DNA of 11,473 nucleotides from Actinomycetes bacterium (GTDB lineage: Bacteria; Actinomycetota; Actinomycetes; Actinomycetales; Microbacteriaceae): positions 1 to 11,473 of the forward strand of contig JAEZSU010000244.1 in assembly GCA_023421635.1 (NCBI GenBank). Reading direction: 5' to 3'. Below the pieces are notes generated by a model, which worked only from the letters and a program-made list of their open reading frames with translations, was not told where the DNA came from and did not search any database. Position numbers and translations under genes: made by a program. This document shows, piece after piece, positions 1-5,356 of this stretch (position 1 is its first letter; each line of letters opens with the position of its first letter).

Positions 1-2
1 CG

Positions 3-1298
3 CGGGGACGGATGCTGCGTCCCACCCTGTTCCGCCGCATCCGCTACACCGACCGCCGTCTCGTGCTGCTGTGCCGGTTCGGGATGCTGGTCGCCGCGGC
101 ACTGGTACTCGGGCTGCCGCAGCTGGCCGGCCCGTGGGTGCCGATGCTGTGCTTCCTCGTGCTGTGGGCGGGGTACATGTCGATCACGAGCATCGGCCAG
201 ACCTTCTACGGGTTCGGCTGGGAGATGCTGCTGCTGGAGGCGGGGTTCCTGGCGGCGTTCCTGGGCTCGGCGTCGGAGCCACCGCCGACGGTGGTGATCG
301 TGCTCTGCTGGTGGCTGCTGTTCCGGCTGGAGTTCGGCGCCGGGATGATCAAGATCCGCGGCGGCCGCGAGTGGCGCGACCTCACCGCCCTCATGTACCA
401 CCACGAGACGCAGCCCATGCCGGGGCCGCTCAGCAGACGGGCGCATCTGCTGCCCCGCTGGTTCCACCGGCTCGAGGTGGTGGGCAACCATTTCTCGCAG
501 CTCGTCGTCCCGTTCCTCCTCTTCGTTCCCCTGGCGGGGCTGTGGGTGCCGGGACCGGTGCCCGCACTCATCGGGACCGCGGCGGCCGTGGTCGTGATCG
601 TGACGCAGCTCTGGCTGGTGCTCACCGGCAACTTCGCATGGTTGAACTGGGCGACGATCGTGCTCGCGTTCTCCGCCGTCGCGATCCCGACCCACCGTTC
701 CCCCGCGTCGGACCCGCCGTGGCTGATCCAGGGGATCCCGTTGCCGTGGCTGCTGGTGACGTGCCTCGTGGGAGCCGGCTACGTCGTGCTCAGCGTGCCG
801 GCGGTGCGGAACCTCTTCGCGCGGCGGCAGCTCATGAACGCGAGCTTCAACCGGTGGCAGCTCGCCAACGCGTACGGCGCCTTCGGCACGGTCACGAAGG
901 AGCGGATCGAGTACGTGGTGGAAGGCACGACGGACGAGGATCCCGATCGCGCCGAATGGAAGGAGTACGGGTTCCGCGGCAAGCCCGGCGACCCGCGGCG
1001 CGTCTCACCGCAGATCGCGCCGTATCACCTGCGGCTGGACTGGCTCATGTGGTTCCTGCCGCTGGGCGCGCCGCTGGACGAGTGGTTCACCACGTTCCTG
1101 CACCGGCTGCTGACGGCGGATGCGGCAACCCTGCGGCTGCTGCGGCACGACCCGTTCGATGGCGAGCGGCCTCGGTGGGTCCGGGTGGTGTCGTACCGCT
1201 ACCGGTTCGCGGACCGGGAGACCGCGCGACGCGACCACGTGTGGTGGGTCCGGGATCGGCGGCGGATGCTGGTGAGCCCGGTCCGGCTCCCGGACTGA
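3..1298 (+). CDS. Lipase maturation factor family membrane protein (5' end probably outside window)
   Basis: The protein matches the lipase maturation factor (LMF) family. In vertebrates LMF1 is an endoplasmic reticulum protein needed to fold lipoprotein lipase; the role of the bacterial members is not established. Counting from the first Met in the window (base 12, 428 residues), family-like segments are GQTFYGFGWEMLLLEAG (62-78), FRLEFGAGMIKIRGG followed by WRDLTALMYHHETQP (104-135), the NAYGAFGTVTKERIEY stretch (286-301), and GFRGKPGDPRR followed by PYHLRLDWLMWF (320-348). About eight hydrophobic segments lie between residues 20 and 262, and a soluble C-terminal part follows. The frame is open to the left edge, and family members usually carry some 50 further residues before the LFRRIRYTD-like segment. 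The ATG at 12 is therefore probably internal and the gene partial. It converges on the adhesin gene with a hairpin between them. The family call is firm; the true start is not visible. Confidence 0.9.
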   Translation, partial: RGRMLRPTLFRRIRYTDRRLVLLCRFGMLVAAALVLGLPQLAGPWVPMLCFLVLWAGYMSITSIGQTFYGFGWEMLLLEAGFLAAFLGSASEPPPTVVIVLCWWLLFRLEFGAGMIKIRGGREWRDLTALMYHHETQPMPGPLSRRAHLLPRWFHRLEVVGNHFSQLVVPFLLFVPLAGLWVPGPVPALIGTAAAVVVIVTQLWLVLTGNFAWLNWATIVLAFSAVAIPTHRSPASDPPWLIQGIPLPWLLVTCLVGAGYVVLSVPAVRNLFARRQLMNASFNRWQLANAYGAFGTVTKERIEYVVEGTTDEDPDRAEWKEYGFRGKPGDPRRVSPQIAPYHLRLDWLMWFLPLGAPLDEWFTTFLHRLLTADAATLRLLRHDPFDGERPRWVRVVSYRYRFADRETARRDHVWWVRDRRRMLVSPVRLPD

Positions 1299-1318
1299 GA
1301 GCGCCACCGGCACGGCGA

Positions 1319-1355
1319 AGGCGATGGCGGAGCCACCCGGCGCCCGCCATCGCCT
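1319..1355. terminator. Bidirectional terminator hairpin between convergent genes
   Basis: A perfect 12-bp inverted repeat (AGGCGATGGCGG at 1319-1330, CCGCCATCGCCT at 1344-1355) encloses a 13-nt loop. It sits in the 70-bp gap between two converging stop codons (1298 on plus, 1369 on minus). There is no clear U-tract on either side, as is common for actinobacterial hairpin terminators. Position and stem strength make a shared terminator the simplest reading. Confidence 0.75.
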
Positions 1356-1368
1356 CCTCTGCCGTCGC

Positions 1369-3480
1369 TCAGGAACGAGCCGCCCGTCGGCGATATGCCG
1401 TGACGCCGACCAGCAGCAGCCCGGCGACGAGTGCAGCACCACCGGCGACGATCACGGGCATCGGCAGGGTGCCGCCCGTCGCCGACAGCGCCGGACCGGG
1501 GGTGATCGGGGTGACGGGCGTCACCGGCGTGATCGGCCGGACCGTGTTGGTGAGTTCCGCATCCACCGTGGTGCCGCGGCCGATGGTCACGGTGACGGGG
1601 TCGCTCGCTTCGACGACCACCGTGGTGGTCGCGCCGGTGCGGCTCTCGGTGACCGTGCATTCGGTGCCGGCGAGCAGGTCGGGCACGAGCTGGGCGTACT
1701 CGCCCGCCGCAGTGCCGGCCGGGAGGACGAACGACTCGGTCGTCCCGTCGGTGCACTCGATGTCGAGGGCGATCTCGCCCTGCAGGCCCGCACCGCTGCC
1801 GGTCACGGTCTTCACGACGTTGAGCGTGCCGAAGCGGAAGTCGGCGGTGTTGGTCAGTGCGGCGTCGACGGTCCCGCCCGGCACGATCTCGACCGTCACC
1901 GGGTCGTCCCCCTCGACGACCACATCGGTCGTCTCCCCGGTCTCGGTCTCGGTCACGGTGCACGAGGTTCCGGCGGGGATGGCGGTGAACAGCCGGGTGT
2001 AGTCGCCCGCGGCACTGCCCCCAGGGATCGTGAACGTCTCGTCCACCTCGGTGCCGCACACCACGTCGAGCACGATGTCGTCCTGCAACCCGGCCGCGGG
2101 TCCGGCGATGGACTTCACCACGTTCAAGCTCCCGTCCCGGAAGGCGACGGTGTTCTGGACGGTCGCGGTCGCCCCCGCGGCGGTGATCGTCGCCGGCGGT
2201 GGCAGCGTGGGTGTGACCAGCACACTCGTCGTATCGCCGGTCACCGGTTCGGTCACCGTGCACACCGTCTCGACGGGGAGGTTGTCGTACGTGAACGTCT
2301 GGGTGGTGGCGGTGCCGGCTGGGATGTCCGCGGTGAAGACGCTGCCGTTGTCGCATTCGATGCGAAGCTGCGCCGCGCCCTGTTCGCCCACCGCCTCGCC
2401 CGCATAGGTCTTGTCGACCGTGAGCGACCCGACCGCGAAGAACGCGGCCGACGCCTCCGCGACGGCTTCGAGCGTGGTGGTGTCGGCGAGGATCAGCCGC
2501 TGGGCATCCTGGACTGTCGGCGTCTCGCCGTCGTAGAGGTACACCTGTCCTCGCTGGACGGTCACCTCGGCCCTCGCACGCAGCACGGTGGTACTCGTGG
2601 TCGCCGCGCTGCTGCGGATCCAGATCTCCGTGCCGGACGGGACGGAGGTGCCGTCCGCGATGGGGTCGGTCGCCGCCTGGTCGCGGTACATCGTGAAGCC
2701 CGTCGGCGTCGACACGGTGATGGGCACGCCGCCTTCTGCGGTGACGACGAAGGGCCCCGCGCTGGTCCCGAGCGGCACGGGCGCCGTCGGTCCGGTGATG
2801 GTGATCTCCGGCGCGGGCGGCTCCACCACCGGCCCGTTCTCCAGCGCGTCGGCCACGATGGCGGCCGTCGCGGGGCGGATGGTGGTCTCCGACGTGTTGA
2901 CCACGAACCCGTCGGTGAAGTACCAGATCGCGGCCTGCACTGCGGCGGCCCTGTCGTTCTCGCCGAGCGACGCCGGCTCCCCCGAGGTCGGGTAGTAGTT
3001 GTTGAGGATGTAGGCCACGTAGTCGACGTTGGGCACGTTCGATTCGTCCCAGGTGCCCGACTCGTACCCGATGCCCGCCTGGGTGGAGACACGGAGGTTG
3101 ATGCAGTACATCTCGCCGGTCAGTGACGGGTCGTCCACGCTCGCGGTGCGGATGATGCCGGCGAACGTGGTCAGCGCGGTGTACCCGGTCGAGGGGTTGT
3201 CCGTGGGGTAGCTAGCCGTGCTGGGATCCGGCGCGGAAGGGGTCACGGGCTGGAATCCGGCGAGCGAGTTGTCGCCGGGTCCGGTGCCGGTGAGCACGAT
3301 CTCCGTCGCGGGCCCGGTCTGCGTGTCGATGACGGGTGTCTCGTCGTCGAGTCTCGCGTTCGCGGCAGGCCCGAGCGGGACCAGGATGAGGGCGGCCACG
3401 GCGACGAACACCGTGAGCACGGCTCCGAGCAGTCGGGCGCGGCTGCTGCGCGGCGGGGATGCGGGCTGTGAAGCGTTCAC
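1369..3480 (-). CDS. Cell-wall-anchored thioester-domain adhesin with three DUF5979 repeats
   Basis: This is a 703-aa surface protein. Residues 1-42 form a signal peptide: Arg-rich start, hydrophobic 17-36, cleavage plausible after ANA at 40-42. Residues about 60-215 are a thioester (TQXA) domain with the Cys motif MYCINL (Cys126) and the Gln motif VQAAIW (Gln182). In characterised members such residues form an internal thioester that can bond covalently to host ligands. A beta-rich segment (222-345) and three DUF5979 repeats (about 350-447, 450-547, 550-647) follow. Each repeat has a Cys pair and a Lys/Glu/Asn set spaced as in isopeptide-forming domains. A Thr-Pro linker (651-664) leads to the sorting signal LSATG (665-669), a membrane segment (673-694) and RRRAARS. 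The start is GTG at 3480 with a weak Shine-Dalgarno (GGACAG, 11 nt away). No sortase gene lies in the window. Function in adhesion is inferred from the architecture. Confidence 0.9.
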   Translation of the reverse strand: MNASQPASPPRSSRARLLGAVLTVFVAVAALILVPLGPAANARLDDETPVIDTQTGPATEIVLTGTGPGDNSLAGFQPVTPSAPDPSTASYPTDNPSTGYTALTTFAGIIRTASVDDPSLTGEMYCINLRVSTQAGIGYESGTWDESNVPNVDYVAYILNNYYPTSGEPASLGENDRAAAVQAAIWYFTDGFVVNTSETTIRPATAAIVADALENGPVVEPPAPEITITGPTAPVPLGTSAGPFVVTAEGGVPITVSTPTGFTMYRDQAATDPIADGTSVPSGTEIWIRSSAATTSTTVLRARAEVTVQRGQVYLYDGETPTVQDAQRLILADTTTLEAVAEASAAFFAVGSLTVDKTYAGEAVGEQGAAQLRIECDNGSVFTADIPAGTATTQTFTYDNLPVETVCTVTEPVTGDTTSVLVTPTLPPPATITAAGATATVQNTVAFRDGSLNVVKSIAGPAAGLQDDIVLDVVCGTEVDETFTIPGGSAAGDYTRLFTAIPAGTSCTVTETETGETTDVVVEGDDPVTVEIVPGGTVDAALTNTADFRFGTLNVVKTVTGSGAGLQGEIALDIECTDGTTESFVLPAGTAAGEYAQLVPDLLAGTECTVTESRTGATTTVVVEASDPVTVTIGRGTTVDAELTNTVRPITPVTPVTPITPGPALSATGGTLPMPVIVAGGAALVAGLLLVGVTAYRRRAARS
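1536..2432 (-). repeat. Three tandem DUF5979 domain repeats within the adhesin
   Basis: Three copies of a roughly 100-residue domain occupy residues 350-648. Each opens with a (S/T)LxVxK strand (Lys357, Lys456, Lys557), carries CTVTE in the middle (Glu411, Glu511, Glu612), and ends near NT (Asn443, Asn544, Asn645). Cysteines pair as 376/407, 475/507 and 576/608. Repeats 2 and 3 are closer to each other than to repeat 1, as shown by the shared LNVVK and LTNT segments, which suggests a later duplication. The boundaries are approximate. Confidence 0.75.
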
Positions 3481-3597
3481 GACTCACCGTTCTGTCCGGG
3501 GGGAGAGGACCGTTCAGACCACCGTCCGGCATGGCCCCGCCGTCCGGGTAGTGCCAGAAGTCCCGGGCCCTGCGACCCCGTGTGCCCTCGCCCGTGA

Positions 3598-3609
3598 GCC
3601 CGCGCGGGC
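3598..3609. promoter_or_regulatory. Perfect 12-bp palindrome at the presumed adhesin transcription start
   Basis: GCCCGCGCGGGC is fully self-complementary. It lies 1 bp downstream (minus direction) of the candidate -10 hexamer, a good place for a repressor site. Such palindromes also arise by chance in very GC-rich DNA, so the operator role is only a suggestion. Confidence 0.25.
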
Positions 3610-3610
3610 G

Positions 3611-3638
3611 ATTATCCATGGGCGATCGGTTTCCGCAA
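3611..3638 (-). promoter_or_regulatory. Candidate adhesin promoter
   Basis: Read on the minus strand, TTGCGG (plus 3633-3638) is followed after 16 bp by GATAAT (plus 3611-3616), which matches 5 of 6 bases of the -10 consensus in an otherwise GC-rich region. Transcription would start near 3604, inside the 12-bp palindrome, and leave a leader of about 120 nt before the GTG at 3480. This was assigned by eye only. Confidence 0.4.
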
Positions 3639-3668
3639 GCCTGTGCCGGATGACCCTGCCGGGCGTAG

Positions 3669-3707
3669 GAAGGGTCTCGGCGGCAGGGGCGAGCGACAGG
3701 ACCCTTC
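3669..3707. other. Imperfectly placed 8-bp inverted repeat upstream of the response regulator
   Basis: GAAGGGTC (3669-3676) and GACCCTTC (3700-3707) are perfectly complementary across a 23-nt spacer. The two arm centres are 31 bp apart, about three helical turns, which would suit a dimeric or multimeric regulator on one DNA face. It could be a binding site or a chance repeat. Confidence 0.3.
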
Positions 3708-3805
3708 GCACGCTGCCGGAATGCGCTGCGTCCGCAGCCCGCATCCGGCCGACTCCGATGTCGTACCTTCGCTCCTCCCCCCCGGATGAGCCTCGACTCC
3801 GTCCC

Positions 3806-3811
3806 AGGAGG
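3806..3811 (+). promoter_or_regulatory. Shine-Dalgarno AGGAGG deciding the response regulator start
   Basis: AGGAGG stands 4 nt before the ATG at 3816. It is the strongest ribosome binding site in the window and rules against the upstream in-frame ATG at 3786. Confidence 0.8.
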
Positions 3812-3815
3812 CGTG

Positions 3816-4448
3816 ATGTTCCCCGTATTCGTCGTCGACGACAACGAACTCGTCCGACTCGGCATCGGCTCGCTGCTCGCCACGAGCGGCCGGTTCGAGC
3901 TCGTCGGGCAGACCGGGTCTGCCATCCAGGCGGCCCAGCTGATCCTCGCCACGCGCCCGGAGATCGTGATCCTCGACGACCGGCTCCCGGACGGCAACGG
4001 GATCGAGCTGTGCCGTGCGCTGCAGGCGACGACACCGCGGCCGCGGTGCATCGTGCTGTCGGAGGACGAGGCCGGTGCAACGCGTGCGGCGGCGTTCTCC
4101 GCGGGGGCCGCGGCGTACATCCGCAAGCCCATGCGGCGCGACGTGCTGCTCGACGCGCTCGTGCGGGTCGCGCTCGGTCAGCAGCTGCTCAGTGCGCCCG
4201 CACCGCATGACACGGCGCGGCGGCGGCCGGCGATGCTCTCACCCCGGGAGCTGCAGGTGCTGGCGCTCCTGGGGGCGGGCATGACCAATCGGCAGATCGG
4301 GTACGCCCTGCACCTGTCGGAGAAGACCGTCAAGAACTACGTCTCGGGGCTGTTGTCCAAGCTCGGGTTCGAGCGACGCACGCAGGCCGCCGTGTACGCG
4401 GCCACCCACGACGGCGGCACGATCGGGGGTGCGCCCGAGACGGAATGA
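3816..4448 (+). CDS. NarL/DevR-type two-component response regulator (orphan)
   Basis: This is a 210-aa DNA-binding response regulator. The receiver domain (1-120) shows the acidic pair Asp8/Asp9, the probable phosphoacceptor Asp54 in LDDRLPDG, Ser82 and Lys104 (YIRKP). A LuxR-type helix-turn-helix (about 141-196) carries LSPRELQVLALL, TNRQIGYALHLSEKTVKNYV and KLGFERRTQAAVYA, which resembles DevR/DosR-like actinobacterial regulators. I start it at the ATG at 3816 because AGGAGG (3806-3811) lies 4 nt before it and the family begins just here; an in-frame ATG at 3786 has no Shine-Dalgarno. No histidine kinase is adjacent on either side, so its signal is unknown. It is divergent from the adhesin gene, which makes that gene a possible target (inference). 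It converges with the SDR gene with only 15 bp between the stops. Confidence 0.9.
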   Translation: MFPVFVVDDNELVRLGIGSLLATSGRFELVGQTGSAIQAAQLILATRPEIVILDDRLPDGNGIELCRALQATTPRPRCIVLSEDEAGATRAAAFSAGAAAYIRKPMRRDVLLDALVRVALGQQLLSAPAPHDTARRRPAMLSPRELQVLALLGAGMTNRQIGYALHLSEKTVKNYVSGLLSKLGFERRTQAAVYAATHDGGTIGGAPETE

Positions 4449-4463
4449 GCGTCGCGCGGCCGG

Positions 4464-5288
4464 TCAGACGTTCCGCCAGTCGTGACTGGTCAGGTGCGAG
4501 CCCGCCTGCGGGCCCATCTGGAGCATCCCGCCATCGGCGACGATCGAGGTGCCTGTGATGTACGAGGACTGCGGCGATGCCAGGAACGCGATGACCGCTG
4601 CGATCTCGCGGGCGTCCCCCGGTCGGCCGAGCGGGATGCCGGGACGGTCGGTCCCGACCGGGTCCTCATCGGTCTGCCCGGTCATCGGGGTCGCGATCTC
4701 GCCCGGAGCGACGGTGTTCGCCGTGATGCCGTACCTGCCGAGCTCCAGCGCCGCGGTCTTGATCAACCCGCCCAGGCCGTGCTTCGCGGCGTCGTAGGCG
4801 CTGGACCCCACCCGCGGCTGGTGCTCGTGCACGCTGGAGACCGCGATGATGCGGCCGCCATGGCCGGCGTCGACCATCCGGCGCGCGGCGCGCTGGATCA
4901 GCACGAACGCGCCCGTCAGGTCGACGTCGAGCACGTGGCGCCATTCCTCGAGCGTGACCTGCAGCAGCGGCGTCGCAGCCCCCGTGCCGGAGTTGTTCAC
5001 GAACACGTCGAGCCCGCCGAGCTCGTCCGCGAGGCCGTCGAGGACGTCGCCGCACGCGGGGATGTCCGCCGCATCCAGTCGGGCCACCACGGCACGAGCG
5101 CCGTGGGCGCGCACCTCGGCCGCGGTCTGCTCGGCGCCTTCCTCGTCGGTGTGCCAGGTGACGCCCACGTCGATCCCGGCTTGGGCGAGGGCGACGGCCG
5201 TGGCGCGGCCGATGCCGGAGTCGGCACCGGTCACGACGGCGTGGCGGGGTTCGGGGGTACGGGCGGTGTCGACGTCGAGGGGAGTCAT
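4464..5288 (-). CDS. SDR family oxidoreductase, YohF-like
   Basis: This is a 274-aa classical short-chain dehydrogenase/reductase, using NAD(P)H to interconvert an alcohol and a ketone; the substrate is unknown. The cofactor-binding motif TGADSGIG is at 20-27 and NNSG at 98-101. Catalytic Ser152, Tyr165 and Lys169 show the expected S-x12-Y-x3-K spacing. Position 123 is Asp (DVDLTG) where many SDRs have the tetrad Asn. The absence of an acidic residue right after the second strand (VTWHTDEEGA) favours NADP(H). The TWH(S/T)DEEGA, SVHEH and IATPM segments recall E. coli YohF, from memory, which also seems to have Asp there. The frame stays open far upstream, but family homology begins only after the ATG at 5288. 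That ATG lacks a Shine-Dalgarno and has a TAGCAT hexamer 7 nt upstream, so a leaderless transcript is likely. It lies 68 bp downstream of the MMPL stop, on the same strand. Confidence 0.9.
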   Translation of the reverse strand: MTPLDVDTARTPEPRHAVVTGADSGIGRATAVALAQAGIDVGVTWHTDEEGAEQTAAEVRAHGARAVVARLDAADIPACGDVLDGLADELGGLDVFVNNSGTGAATPLLQVTLEEWRHVLDVDLTGAFVLIQRAARRMVDAGHGGRIIAVSSVHEHQPRVGSSAYDAAKHGLGGLIKTAALELGRYGITANTVAPGEIATPMTGQTDEDPVGTDRPGIPLGRPGDAREIAAVIAFLASPQSSYITGTSIVADGGMLQMGPQAGSHLTSHDWRNV

Positions 5289-5295
5289 GCCGGCG

Positions 5296-5301
5296 ATGCT
5301 A
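5296..5301 (-). promoter_or_regulatory. Candidate -10 box for a leaderless SDR transcript
   Basis: On minus the hexamer TAGCAT fits the actinobacterial TANNNT pattern. It is separated by 7 nt from the ATG at 5288, which puts the transcription start on the A of the start codon. No good -35 is visible; that area is occupied by the GC-rich palindrome at 5302-5340. Confidence 0.45.
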
Positions 5302-5340
5302 GGCGGGCGCGGTCCCACGCCGTGGGGGCTTGCGCCCGCC
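5302..5340 (-). terminator. Nested hairpin between MMPL stop and SDR start
   Basis: Outer arms GGCGGGCGC (5302-5310) and GCGCCCGCC (5332-5340) match perfectly over 9 bp. Inside them CCCAC (5314-5318) pairs with GTGGG (5322-5326). The hairpin begins 16 bp past the exporter stop codon, so it can serve as its terminator. It also covers the region upstream of the SDR -10 hexamer, so an operator or attenuator role is possible. There is no U-tract. Confidence 0.5.
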
Positions 5341-5356
5341 TCGCATCGCCGTCGCG

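Larger units (their letters stand above)
3481..3815. promoter_or_regulatory. 335-bp divergent non-coding region between adhesin and response regulator
   Basis: No convincing gene lies here; the open frames crossing it have poor codon use and no family resemblance. It contains a candidate adhesin promoter on minus (3611-3638), a 12-bp perfect palindrome (3598-3609), and an 8-bp inverted repeat (GAAGGGTC 3669-3676, GACCCTTC 3700-3707, 23-nt loop) nearer the regulator gene. On plus a TACCTT hexamer at 3764-3769 could be the regulator's -10, but no -35 is recognisable. Confidence 0.5.

Noticed and set aside
1324..3126. Long plus-strand open frame opposite the adhesin gene
   Set aside because: Low-complexity Arg/Gly/Asp-rich translation. 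The minus frame has a signal peptide, thioester motifs and a sorting signal, so the plus frame is a shadow.
3786..3815. Longer start for the response regulator at ATG 3786
   Set aside because: No Shine-Dalgarno precedes it, whereas AGGAGG lies 4 nt before the ATG at 3816, where the receiver domain begins.
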